Assembly (NCBI GenBank): GCA_020740775.1
Contig: JAHEWK010000008.1
Location: 1,984,001 to 2,048,000, forward strand
Length of the DNA stretch: 64,000 nucleotides
Origin: Ilyonectria destructans
Lineage: Eukaryota > Ascomycota > Sordariomycetes > Hypocreales > Nectriaceae
Direction: 5' to 3'
The notes under the pieces were generated by a model that was given only the letters and a program-made list of their open reading frames with translations, was not told the origin of the DNA and ran no database searches. The position numbers and the translations under genes were made by a program. Below are positions 34,517 to 44,668 of the stretch, piece after piece; position 1 is the stretch's first letter, and every line of letters starts with the position of its first letter.

Positions 34517-35056
34517 TCAATCCGTGCACTTGGGCTTCTTCCCCGGATCTGCGCACCACAGCGCGTTGTAATCGCCTCCGCAGCACTTGACCGACGAGGC
34601 CCGGCGCGACCATGGGTATCCGGGACACACGTTGTCGATGACGATGCCTTTGCCGACAATCATGCCCGTGTGGTCTCCGTGGCATCCGTTCTTCCTGCAG
34701 GAGTATGTGAGTATGTCGTAGATGGAGGACTGAGGGTAAGGCAAGCACGCACTCCCAGATCACACACCGTCCGCCCGTCGCTGTGATGGTCTCGACGTTG
34801 TCGTTCAAGTACTCGTCGAGGATATCAAAGTCGTCTGCGTTCCAACCCCATCAGCACTCTGCCACAAACAAAGGAACAAGCAAAACTCACAGCACCGCGC
34901 ATGATCCAAAAACCGCTCATCGCACGAGTCGGTCTGGTTCGCCTCTCGACACCAACCAAACCGGATGCGCTCATCCAGGTTGATTTCGTCGGGGAGCCGC
35001 GCCGGGTTCGCCAGGACGAGCGCACTTGCCAGCGCGACGATGAGGCCAGACTTCAT
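34517..35056 (-). CDS. Small secreted cysteine-rich protein
   Basis: Three exons: complement(join(34517..34694, 34753..34834, 34891..35056)), 141 residues. Introns are 58 and 56 bp (donors GTGCGT and GTGAGT). A signal peptide is clear (MKSGLIVALASALVLANP). The mature part has ten cysteines (FGWC, DSC, ARC, GGRC, NGC, DNVC, KCC, LWC, KC), an even number consistent with five disulfides. Other stretches are HGDHTGMIVGKGIVIDN and CCGGDYNALWCADPGKKPKC. I recognise no named family. Proteins of this kind are secreted and include effector-like and antimicrobial-like molecules; no function can be assigned. Three exons in so short a gene with matching phases argue for a real gene. Confidence 0.75.
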
Positions 35057-35921
35057 CCTCTGGGGATCGAGGGCTCGGCTTTCGTGAGAAGAAAAGAAGA
35101 GGCTTGGGGTTGGTGCTACTAAATATACTGGGATGATGCAGTTAGGAAGTTGTGATGCCACGCGATGCACAAGCAAGCATGGTGCGGGTCTTGGACGGGG
35201 AATTGCAATCTACAGCACTACAGAGATTCTTTCCTTGTGCTTATAAGCAATACCGGGGAATTTCGTCATCAATTTAAAGACTTTTCATCACGAGGGAGGC
35301 AGCCAGACCTTGATGCCTGCCGGGAAAACTTAGAGGGGAGCGACTTCAAACTCAAGGTTTTAAAGAATTATGACGTCGAAGTGGCTTTAACATTAACCAG
35401 GGGAAGCGAGGGGCATGGTCAACAAGACGGATTGACTGGGATAACATGACGTCTCGTTTTTTCCTCAATCGTAACTCATCAAAATACATGTGTTCGCCTG
35501 TACAACGGCAGTAGAAACCTCAGCGTTCGCACCTCGTACATGGTCTAAAACTACCAGGCACCTCTTGCAATATCTTCCGTATAATTGCCGTCGAACTTGC
35601 ATCAAATGATTTCATCAATCTCTCCACGTCCCATAGACCCTCCTAATGCTTCGCTCCAGATCCCCAGCAATAATCTCTACAACAGCGACCAGTAGCAACT
35701 ACAGGTTGCCGCTGACTAGAACGTTAATCCCCTCCCCATCAAGGAGGGTCACCAGCATCTGCTGTGAGAACGGCTCCGCCATGTTCGGACCTGCCGCACA
35801 ATTGAGTCAACAACGGTGACCGTTATTGGTCGTCATCGGAATTGTCGTCACCATCATCTTGTTCGTCTACATCCGAGTCTGTACAGGAGGTCAAGGTTAG
35901 CACTTCAGGCTGGCCCTTTCA
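35057..35921. other. Intergenic region, no gene
   Basis: 865 bp between the small secreted protein start and the 3' end of the F-box gene. A 94-codon frame at 35165..35449 has no recognisable content. Confidence 0.45.
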
Positions 35922-37496
35922 CTAATCAAGGGCGTATTGGTCCCACAGACCATCGTCTTCATCAGAGCCCTGCGCTCTGTCTCCTTCGTCGTATGCGTAA
36001 ATGACTTTCATGCCTGCCATCTCCTCTTCCACAAAATGCTTCCAATCCGTGCCAGTATATCTTATCGTCGTGGTTCCGTCACGGAAGGTGATCATCGAAG
36101 AGGACGGACGCGAGTACCATTGCTGCTGGATGCTACCCACCATGATGTGACGTAATTCCAGTCCCGGGATGTCCTTGAGCCTCTCGAGAAACTTGGCCCA
36201 GAAGTTGACCTTTGGTGGAGCACCAACGTGGTTATCTGGGAGTCCCCGTCGAAGGGACAGTTTCCAGAGCTCAAGTCTCTTAAGTGTGGGCGCAAGCTTT
36301 CGGACGACATTAAGAACCCAAGAAGCCTCAACATGCATGAGTCCCAGGTTAAGCTCCTCCAAATGACTGAAAGTCGGGGGCGGGAGCACAGGCGCAGGCA
36401 CAGGCACGGGTATACCGGTTGTGGTCGTTGGCGTGGCCGTTGGCGTGGCCGAGGGAGGCGTGGCAGTTGGTGATCCCGCCAACCATGTGAGCAATCCGTT
36501 AACTCTGACCTCGTCGTTGTTCGCTTCGTTGATCCGGAGATGTCGAAGATGAGTGGTGTTCAAAAGAAACTTGCAAAGCATAAGATCAGAAGCTAGTAGC
36601 AAGTTTGGGTCTCTCGCGGATCCCACCCGTTCGGATCTCCAACCCATATTAACATCAAGATGCAGTTTCTCGAGGTTTTGGAGCACCGGCAGCACAGATG
36701 CTTCCATATAGGAAGGAATGTTGAAGGCAAAGCTCTTTAGGTGGTTGTTGTTCCTCGCCATAACCTCAATGCCCTTGGGTCTCGCCCCCGCTTGGCCCAA
36801 TGCCATGAGCACGGCGGAGAAGATCTGGCTGCTGAAATGATTCGAAAACTTTTGTTCCCGGCTGTTATATCTGTTCTGGACAATGTTGGAATCTGTGTCG
36901 TTGTTGGCAGTCGTTGACCCATAGCTAGTCCACTGTTGGAACAGCCCGTCGCGGGAGCGCTTGTGCGAGTTGAAGTCGCGAATAACCACATCCTCGAGGT
37001 TTGGGAGGTTGCGGAAGGCCTCTGCGAGCATGTCGCGGTGGTAGCCGGTACTCCACAGAGTAAACATGTTTGAAAAGCGCTCCAGCAGCTTCTTGTCGGA
37101 TTCATCATTGGCGGTGCGACGCAACGCCAGAGGTGTGGGATAGTGGTCGAGGCCAAAGTGCACCATACGAAGATGGACGCCGAGGCGACTTTTGGAGATG
37201 TCTATGAGGGCCTGGAGGCTATCATCCGAGAGCATAAACTGCTTGCGGGCGAAGAACTCCTTGACGAATGTGGTGTCGAGGGACTGCTCGATGGAGCGAC
37301 ATGTCAGACGCACTTTGCCCAGCTCCGGCGTGGTGAGGAAGCAGGTGATGCGCAGGAGGACCTCGAGCGGGACCTTTTGGAAGGGACAGCTCGGTATGGG
37401 AGCTGCTGGCGAGTTGACGTCGGCCATTACAGTGTCCGCGTCGCCCATGGCAGTGGTGATGTTGGCTGAGGAGGTGTTGGCAGTAGTCTCATCCAC
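35922..37496 (-). CDS. F-box protein with LRR-like C-terminal region
   Basis: Intronless, 524 residues. After a Thr/Ala-rich N-terminus, residues near 37 to 85 form an F-box (PFQKVPLEVLLRITCFLT, then GKVRLTCRSIEQSL), the part that binds Skp1 in SCF ubiquitin ligases. The remainder has leucine-spaced segments such as NLEDVVIRDF, NLEKLHLDVN, HLRHLRINEAN, HLEELNLGLMHVE and TLKRLELWKLSL, which look like irregular leucine-rich repeats for substrate binding. A low-complexity Thr/Pro insert (TPTATPTTTTG, PVPVPAPVLPPP) interrupts them. The C-terminus is acidic (DEGDRAQGSDEDDG). It probably selects proteins for ubiquitylation; the substrate is unknown. Fungi have many such paralogues. Confidence 0.8.
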   Translation of the reverse strand: MDETTANTSSANITTAMGDADTVMADVNSPAAPIPSCPFQKVPLEVLLRITCFLTTPELGKVRLTCRSIEQSLDTTFVKEFFARKQFMLSDDSLQALIDISKSRLGVHLRMVHFGLDHYPTPLALRRTANDESDKKLLERFSNMFTLWSTGYHRDMLAEAFRNLPNLEDVVIRDFNSHKRSRDGLFQQWTSYGSTTANNDTDSNIVQNRYNSREQKFSNHFSSQIFSAVLMALGQAGARPKGIEVMARNNNHLKSFAFNIPSYMEASVLPVLQNLEKLHLDVNMGWRSERVGSARDPNLLLASDLMLCKFLLNTTHLRHLRINEANNDEVRVNGLLTWLAGSPTATPPSATPTATPTTTTGIPVPVPAPVLPPPTFSHLEELNLGLMHVEASWVLNVVRKLAPTLKRLELWKLSLRRGLPDNHVGAPPKVNFWAKFLERLKDIPGLELRHIMVGSIQQQWYSRPSSSMITFRDGTTTIRYTGTDWKHFVEEEMAGMKVIYAYDEGDRAQGSDEDDGLWDQYALD

Positions 37497-38529
37497 AACT
37501 GTGGCGTCAGTGGCGAGGGCGATTGAGCAACTATGAAAGAGAGAAGAAAGAGGGGAAAATGAATGGGAGAATAATCAGGACCGCGGCCCGGAAATGATCG
37601 AGTCAGTGGCTTCGTCTATTTATGCCCCGTCCCGTCGCCTGTCTGATCATCAGTCGCTCTCTCGCTCGTCAACCCACTCACTGTCAACGGTAAGATTCAC
37701 GGTCGGCGTGGTGCAGCGGGTAGGTGCGGCAGCAGGCAGCAAGGCCAGGCAGTCGAGCCCACCTGTCTCCAACCTGGTTGTCGTTTCGTTCAGCGGCGCC
37801 CGGGAGAAATGACCGGGGGCTTGACTAGTGGTACGGACGGACGGACGGACGGACGGCGGCGTCGCAATAACGAGGTCGCTTCAGTCGCTTCAGTCGCTGC
37901 CTTGTTGGTTGTGCGACGATTCAATTGCCTCTGTTTGTGTTCTCCCATATTTATACCAGCCTGATTCGGAGCCTGATTCGCCGTCAGCCCGACAGATAAC
38001 CTGCACGCTGATGTATTGGAGGCTTGAGGAAACATTGTATATTGTGGCGCGGGCCTGCTGAGGGAGGCCGAGTTAGCGCTGAAGCTCTAACGTGAGCGGA
38101 AAGTTAGCGGCGGGAGACCCCTAATTTCAGCTGCCGGCCCTCTAAACCACCCCCTCTGTCAGACTCGATACAGTGCATCTGCCTCAACTCCACCACAGTT
38201 CTCACATTCACTCGTAAATCAAGCAATCATGCACTTTGTCCGTCTTGACTCGGTTCCCAAAAATCAGTAGCGTATATATACTTGTCGCAAAATCCTGGTA
38301 TATCCTCCACGCCTTCTCTCAAGTCTGAGAAGGAACATCAGCAACAGGAAAAAACTACCTATCCAAGCATGCACCCGTCTATTATCCCAAGCCCAAAAGG
38401 AACCAAAAGACAAGCCGTCATGTCTCGGTCCTGGTCCCATCCCATTGCAATTGCTCCCAATGCACGCGCGCACAGCCATACGGACTCCCTCCAATGATAA
38501 ACCAAACAAACATTGTGGGTATAATAAAC
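37497..38529. other. Intergenic region with tetranucleotide repeat
   Basis: 1.03 kb containing the F-box gene promoter and the 3' flank of the large gene. It includes a short ACGG microsatellite. No gene is seen. Confidence 0.5.
37833..37856. repeat. (ACGG)6 microsatellite
   Basis: Six perfect tandem copies of ACGG upstream of the F-box gene. Confidence 0.85.
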
Positions 38530-41500
38530 TCAGCCAAGTCCCATGAACTCGTTCTGCCGCAGGAAGCTTGTCGCCAGCTCGTCGCCTCCATGTTCCGCCG
38601 CCTCCATCCAGTGAACCGCAACGCACATCAGGCCCGGATCACTGCGCACGTCGCTCTCCTTTCCATCTCCGGGGCCTCCTCCCAGGCCTCCAGATCCTCT
38701 CGCGCCACTTCCACCACCGCCGAGCCCGTGTCCACTTCCACCGGGACCACCAGGGCCCATCCGGCTTCGCTCGCTTCGCCCATACATTTCCATCACAGCC
38801 TGCTTAAACACCTCCCGCGGCTTGGACAACGGCAACGTCGTCCGCTCTACATACTCCGGGTTGGAGAGGTAGAATAGCGCCAACTCTCGCTGCGCTGTTG
38901 GAAATCCTTCCTTTGCTGTGATGGCCCACATCTTACCGGCGTCATCGAGCTTGTATGTTGTCGACGGAGGTGGCGGCGTGCCAGTCGACGACTGAGGCAC
39001 CTCCGATGGACTTGAGTCGGCATGGGCCTTGCGGACATGCGTATGCGCCGCCACAACCTCATCCGCCATCTCCACCATGGTCCGGCACACCTCTGACTTG
39101 AGCTTCAAAGCCGCCAAAGCCGTGTTCCAGAACGCCTTGCCTCGCTCCGGCTTGTCCAGCACCGAGGGTGGTACAAACGAAGCGATGAACTGTAGATCGC
39201 GGAAGAGCGTCTTGGGTCGGATCGACGCTTCCCGGAAGAGTGCCTGCAGTTCTTTCGTGATGGCGTCCGTGTTCGCCGCACCACCGGACATGATAGACCG
39301 CGTCTCAGAGCTGGACTGCCTGGAATTGTGGGCAAACAATGGTGTTTCTAGTTGGGACTGAATAGCCTGGGACCGACGTTCCTTGATGTTGTCGATTGTC
39401 CCCTCGAGAGGCGTCGGCCTACCGTTGTTGGCGTGCTCCTCGACAACGCTTGACCCTGCGTCCGACCGATTCCATCGCGGCCTTTTGTTGCTGTTCGAGT
39501 TGAGCGAAGCAATAATGAGGTTCTCCAGCTCATGCAAGGCATTCAACTTGGCATACGGATTGGGGTGGACGCAGAACATGTTGAGCAGCCGTTGGTATGC
39601 CTTCTTGAACGGAAACTCGTTCACTTCCTTGACAGCAGATAGTCGTGGAGTCGAATCATTTGTGGCCAAGCCATCGTTGATGGAAATGGACGGTGTCTCT
39701 GAAGCCTCTGACGTCCGGTCTGAAACTGGATCGCCCGCGCCTCGCAGGTTGCCAAAGCTCTTCTTCTTCTCAATCACTCTAGGTCGTCCAGAGCTCCGTT
39801 TCTCCTTGATCTCGGATCGTCGCTTCGCCCGACGATCGAGCGCGTCTTTACGGTCAATGCACTGTTGACCCAATGTCTCGAACCATGCATCCGTCTCGGA
39901 TCCTCGGGCAAATACTTGGTTGCCGAGATCCGACAGCAACAGACTGGTGAGAGATTGCTTGAGATCGGTAAGGAACCGCGTCTTCTCATCATCACCCCGC
40001 TGCTGGAAGACAGTCTCATTGGATGACGCCGCCGTACCTGGCCGCCCAGTCGAGTAGCTCGCCGTAGACGGTGTATGGACTTGATATGGAGGGTGGGAGA
40101 AAGTGGTGGAGATATTTGTCAAGCTCGTCGTCGGTGAATATCGGGATGTACCCGAGCCTGGAGACATGACTGGCTGGAATGGTGACCAGAAAGTGCTCAT
40201 CGAGTCACTCATATGAGCTGGCGAGGCTCGGTCAAAGTATTCTTGTCCATCCAAAATGTCCGACAAGGCGGAGGTCGCTCGTGGCAAGCTTTGTCGAACA
40301 GAGTCGAGCGAATTCTGGCTTGGGTTGTGCAGAGACAAGTTCCTCAGGTCCCGGGCGAATGAGCTTGGTCGACTTGAGGACGAGGTAAACCTTCGGTCCT
40401 GCTCGCTGATGATGCTCGCAGAGTCATCTCCTGCCCATGAATACTCTCGCTCCCTTGCCCTCATGCGGTCGTACGACACCTTGTCGCGCTTATATAGCTC
40501 GCTAGACCACAAAACCGGTGCCTCGCGAATGGTCTCTCCAACTAGCTTCGAGATGCATTTATCCACCTCGCAGGCGAATCGGTGAATTCTCTCCTCACCC
40601 TGGCAGAAATTCTCGATGCCACACTTCTGGAGCCAGAGAGATGTGGTTTCGGCCTGGTCATCGCTAAGCTTGTTGGGTCCGCCCTGTTCCTCAGAAGCGG
40701 CCAGCAAATCCATGATTTGAGATTCGGCGCGATACAGATATGATGAATTTGGCACTCGTGCCATGTTGGCCCGGGACCGTTGGAAGGAATTCCAGCGTCG
40801 TGGCATGCCCATCGTCTTCAGCGCCTGGCAAATGTCGCGGCTGTGCGTGTACTCCTTGGAGTTGCGCACATCCGTCACATACCACATCTTATTGCGCATG
40901 GCTCGCACGCGCTTCATCATTCGGTCAATGAGTCCCTCATGACGCTCCTGGCTCTGCTTCAACCAGACTAGCCAGGCATCGTATTCTTCGATGGCGGCTG
41001 CCGACCGACGGATTGAATCCCTGGGGCCTCTGGAAAAAATGTTGATGAGAACTGCGAAACCATTCTCTCGCAAGGAGGGTGATTCCAGGGCATTCAATTG
41101 GTTGAGGGTCTTCCAGTACTGGTGAGACGATACAAAATCCGCCAGGGCCTTGGATTGGGCCGAAGCCGCCTTGAGCATGGTAATCAGAACAGCCTCTGGC
41201 TGCTCAACCTTGGTGGCGGAGTGAAGTCCAGATATGGCATCCTTCTTGGAATCTGTTTTGACGGGTCCATTGATGCCCTGCTTCCGGTATGGATTACGGC
41301 TGGCCATTGACCTCTCGGGAGTGATGATCTTGGTTTTCGATTTGTACCTCTTGAGACCTGAAGCGCGATTGCTGAGCTGAGTTCGACCGCTTTCGGGTTC
41401 CAAACTCCGAGGGATCTCGTAGTCTTCAACGAGTCTGAGAATCGAGTCCCGTAGCTGGTGGTAGTCCTTGTCGAGTTCAGGTCCATCCGGTACGTCATCC

Positions 41501-43866
41501 TCGTCCGTATCAGTGCTTGATGAGTTCTCCTCGTCGTCGAGTTCATCCTCGGGATCAAAGGTCATGTGTGTAGAAAGACTCTTTCCATCTGAAGAAATAA
41601 ATAGAACAACCCATCGCTCCGCGCAAGGGTGGCAGGAACCACGGACGGAGTCGGCTCCTAGATTCTGGGTCATCTCATGGAGGGCGAGGCGAAGGCGGTA
41701 TCCGTCGTCCTCGTACTTGTTCAGTCGCTTCTGCATCTCCGGGTCCATTGCTGGGGGAGAGTACCGCTGTGGGGTGACCGAGGTTCCTTCGTCCATGAAG
41801 CCGTCTCTGGAGGCCGTGGCGTCGCTAAAGACTGATGAGGCGCTGGTGCTGATAATGGAGGCCGTCTCGAAGTTCTGTCTTGGGTTCGTCATCGATATGG
41901 GTTGGGAGATGGCTGACATGCCGGAGATGGACGCCGGGCCGGACCTGAAGCTGCCAGATGCAGCCGAGTGGGGTCTCCTCTCTGGGAAGATGGCATTCAC
42001 CAGTGTCGCCAAGTCAGCAGGGCTGATGACCAGATAGGGGTGGACCTCCATGGTTTCCCTCAATGATGTGATGGACCTCGCGGGTAGGAGTTTGGCAGCG
42101 GGCACCTTGGACTGAGATCCCTGGAACCTGGCGAGGATACTCTCCACATGGCCTTTGATCTTCGGGGGCACGTCCACGGGAACACAGGTTGCCGAGGGCT
42201 TTCCGCTCCACATGCTGGAGACGTATTCATGGGCCTTCATGGCGACCTTTTTCAGAATCTTCTCGCGGGCATAGGGGGTAATGTGATACTCAGCCAGCAT
42301 GCCATAGGACTCGGGGTGGATGATAACCCCAAGGAGGAAGACAAAGAAGAGACATCTCCAAACTAGCCAGCGGGAAGTGTTTTCCACGTACTTGTTGTCC
42401 AGCTTCCGGAGGACGGCGTTTCCAAGCTCCAAAAGGCCCTCGGGTATTCCAGTGGCGTCCTCGTCGTCGACCAACTCGAATAGTTGATTGACCGCCTTTT
42501 CGTAGAATTCCTTGGCCGCAACTTCGTCCGAGTGGTTCCAGTCCGACAGGTTGAATCGAGTACCGTGCTGGTCCTCGGCCCGGTCCAAAAGGAAGGCTCC
42601 GTCCTCGAGGATCTTCATGAGGTACCACTCCATGTTGGACTTGCCAGACCAATCGCGCATGGCAGTCCAAATGTTGAGGACGGAAATGAGGAAATGCTCA
42701 CCGTTGGATTTGGGCTCGGAAATCAGACGGGCCAGGGCGGTTGCCCAGATCTCAGTACGTCGCTGGTCCTCGGAGCTGTCGGGTCCGGCAGAGTTGGCGA
42801 AGCAAGTGTGGATGAGGATAGAGAGGGGATCATGTCGCTGGAAGGACAAGAGCCGCTCAATGTCCGCGCTGGTGCTGCTTCGGCCGGACGCGCTTGCGTG
42901 GGACCTCGCGGCGGATCGGCCATGGAAGGGAAGGACGGATTCCACGGGCTCCAAACCTTTGTGATAGCTCAGGAAGGCATTCAACTCAGAACTAGTCAGG
43001 GAACATATGCGAGTGGCCAGGTAGTCCGGGTTGGTGCGGAGCTGTGTCAAAAAATCCAAAAAGGTATCCCGAGCGGAGGCAGAGATGTCGTGCAGGAAGG
43101 GCATCATGGTCCGAAGAGGGTTGGCTCCAGGTACAGAGTTAGTGGGGGTGTTTACACTATCCGAAGAGCCCAGGGCGGGCGGGGCCAGGCCTTCCATCTC
43201 GGGATCCAGGAGGGCATATCGGCGGAGCTCGTCGCAGCTGTTGCGGACATCGTGAATGGCGTTGTAGAGGGAGGCGAAGTTGTCCTTGTCGTCCCTACGG
43301 AAGCCGTCGACGAGGTTGCGGTGGGCAATCTCTCCGCAGCGGGTCAAGCGGGCACTCAGGGCAGTGGAAACCAAACTCCTCTGGAGGCGGAGGCGGGTGT
43401 TGGCGCGCTTGCGCTCCTGGTACTTGGAGAGTCGTACAAGATGGGCCAGTTCCTCGAGGGTGGTACTGTCCTTGTCCGGGGAAAGGTGCGGGTTCGTGTA
43501 CTGGGACACATCCTGGAGGAGGGGTTTCGGAAAGGTCGAGTGGGCGGCGTCGGTCGAGCCATCGGTGGCATCGCCAGGACCATGCCGTGGGCTAGGTTGG
43601 GTAGGCATGTTTAGCTGTGCCACGAGAGGCTTCCGGGCAGCGGCGGCGGCGGCGCTGGGTGTGTGCTGCTGAGCATGGCCGCGGCGGGCGGCGTCGTCGC
43701 TGCGTCGGAGAGGCAGGGCTTGAGTCGTGTCGGAGGGTCGCTTGGGGCTCGGCGAGCGGTATCGACGAGGTCGCGGCTGTTGCACATGGATGTCGACGGA
43801 CGGGTCGGTAGACGTCGAATCTTGGGTGATGGTGGGTGACACGGCTGTAGGGGCGGCGAGGGCCAT
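38530..43866 (-). CDS. Very large conserved-looking fungal protein with Sel1-like C-terminus, function unknown
   Basis: Intronless, 1778 residues. The first 140 residues are Pro/Ser-rich and disordered. A long helical region follows (LEELAHLVRLSKYQERKRANTR.. and FLDFLTQLRTNPDYLATRI..), then Ser-rich disordered inserts and acidic runs (DEDDVPDGPELDKD). Residues about 940 to 1180 form a second helical block (KRDKVSYDRMRAREREYSW). Near the C-terminus two halves of a Sel1/TPR-like repeat are visible, AITAKEGFPTAQRELALFYL and AVHWMEAAEHGGDELATSFL, split by a glycine-rich insert (GGPGGSGHGLGGGGSG). I cannot name it with confidence. Sel1-like tails in fungi occur in scaffold and signalling proteins, for example of cell-wall or mitotic exit pathways; that is only a hint. 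The single long frame without stops leaves no doubt about coding. Confidence 0.85.
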   Translation of the reverse strand: MALAAPTAVSPTITQDSTSTDPSVDIHVQQPRPRRYRSPSPKRPSDTTQALPLRRSDDAARRGHAQQHTPSAAAAAARKPLVAQLNMPTQPSPRHGPGDATDGSTDAAHSTFPKPLLQDVSQYTNPHLSPDKDSTTLEELAHLVRLSKYQERKRANTRLRLQRSLVSTALSARLTRCGEIAHRNLVDGFRRDDKDNFASLYNAIHDVRNSCDELRRYALLDPEMEGLAPPALGSSDSVNTPTNSVPGANPLRTMMPFLHDISASARDTFLDFLTQLRTNPDYLATRICSLTSSELNAFLSYHKGLEPVESVLPFHGRSAARSHASASGRSSTSADIERLLSFQRHDPLSILIHTCFANSAGPDSSEDQRRTEIWATALARLISEPKSNGEHFLISVLNIWTAMRDWSGKSNMEWYLMKILEDGAFLLDRAEDQHGTRFNLSDWNHSDEVAAKEFYEKAVNQLFELVDDEDATGIPEGLLELGNAVLRKLDNKYVENTSRWLVWRCLFFVFLLGVIIHPESYGMLAEYHITPYAREKILKKVAMKAHEYVSSMWSGKPSATCVPVDVPPKIKGHVESILARFQGSQSKVPAAKLLPARSITSLRETMEVHPYLVISPADLATLVNAIFPERRPHSAASGSFRSGPASISGMSAISQPISMTNPRQNFETASIISTSASSVFSDATASRDGFMDEGTSVTPQRYSPPAMDPEMQKRLNKYEDDGYRLRLALHEMTQNLGADSVRGSCHPCAERWVVLFISSDGKSLSTHMTFDPEDELDDEENSSSTDTDEDDVPDGPELDKDYHQLRDSILRLVEDYEIPRSLEPESGRTQLSNRASGLKRYKSKTKIITPERSMASRNPYRKQGINGPVKTDSKKDAISGLHSATKVEQPEAVLITMLKAASAQSKALADFVSSHQYWKTLNQLNALESPSLRENGFAVLINIFSRGPRDSIRRSAAAIEEYDAWLVWLKQSQERHEGLIDRMMKRVRAMRNKMWYVTDVRNSKEYTHSRDICQALKTMGMPRRWNSFQRSRANMARVPNSSYLYRAESQIMDLLAASEEQGGPNKLSDDQAETTSLWLQKCGIENFCQGEERIHRFACEVDKCISKLVGETIREAPVLWSSELYKRDKVSYDRMRAREREYSWAGDDSASIISEQDRRFTSSSSRPSSFARDLRNLSLHNPSQNSLDSVRQSLPRATSALSDILDGQEYFDRASPAHMSDSMSTFWSPFQPVMSPGSGTSRYSPTTSLTNISTTFSHPPYQVHTPSTASYSTGRPGTAASSNETVFQQRGDDEKTRFLTDLKQSLTSLLLSDLGNQVFARGSETDAWFETLGQQCIDRKDALDRRAKRRSEIKEKRSSGRPRVIEKKKSFGNLRGAGDPVSDRTSEASETPSISINDGLATNDSTPRLSAVKEVNEFPFKKAYQRLLNMFCVHPNPYAKLNALHELENLIIASLNSNSNKRPRWNRSDAGSSVVEEHANNGRPTPLEGTIDNIKERRSQAIQSQLETPLFAHNSRQSSSETRSIMSGGAANTDAITKELQALFREASIRPKTLFRDLQFIASFVPPSVLDKPERGKAFWNTALAALKLKSEVCRTMVEMADEVVAAHTHVRKAHADSSPSEVPQSSTGTPPPPSTTYKLDDAGKMWAITAKEGFPTAQRELALFYLSNPEYVERTTLPLSKPREVFKQAVMEMYGRSERSRMGPGGPGGSGHGLGGGGSGARGSGGLGGGPGDGKESDVRSDPGLMCVAVHWMEAAEHGGDELATSFLRQNEFMGLG

Positions 43867-44587
43867 CAGCCTTCAGGACTGGGGTGGAGAGACGGGAGAC
43901 GGGTGATGGAGTCAGGGAGTCAGGGTAGGATCAGTGTAGAGAGTCAGGGTCAGAGGCCAGGCCGTCAGAGGTCCAGACCAACTGACGCCACGGACGCACA
44001 ATACACAGGCACAGGCACAAGCGGCGTCGGAGTAAACGTACGGGGAGAGGAGTGGATGCAGACGGGCGAGGAGAGGGAGCGTTGCATGGAAATCATAGTG
44101 TGCCCATGGACAGGAGTCGACGTCGCAGCCGCGCAGCTCCGGTGGCAGCTCTCGACGAGAAGCTGCTCACGGGTCTGTCGGGGCGACTGCTTGAGCTCGA
44201 TGGCGAAGGCCAGGTCGAGAGGCGGGAGGCGGTTGACAAAGCAGGGCGCTGCCACGGTCGAGGCGAAAGCGGCAGGTCTAGTTGAGAGCGAGACAGTCGA
44301 GAGTTGGTGGTTTCACGGTGGAAAGACGACGGTTTGATCGAGTGAGGATTTGTGGGAGGAGGTTGGTTGGTGCTGGACCAGCTAGCAACCACGACAAGAG
44401 TTAAGGTGGTGGTGGACTGTGGGGTTGGGTTGAAGCGAGCACTCTAGTCGACGCCTCAGGAGGGGAAAGTCGCAAATTGATCGGCGGGTTGGAGGGAGGC
44501 TGGAGTCGCCAGCGAGAAATACGTATGAGAGAGCACGTTCTGTGTGGGAGCAATAGACAGAGAAGAGAAGAAGGATGAGCAGCCGGA

Positions 44588-44668
44588 GGTGGGGGAGGGA
44601 GTAGAAGAGAGAGGGGGAGAGGAAGAAGGGGGGGTGGAAGGGAGTAAAGAGAAGAGAGAGAGAGAGGC
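44588..44668 (-). promoter_or_regulatory. CT-rich promoter tract of the large gene
   Basis: On the minus strand this stretch is almost pure C/T, the pyrimidine tract that often precedes transcription starts in filamentous fungi. It is about 720 bp upstream of the ATG. Confidence 0.4.

Noticed and set aside
36380..36480. Tandem repeat in the F-box gene
   Set aside because: It is an in-frame Thr/Pro low-complexity insert, not a mobile or regulatory repeat.
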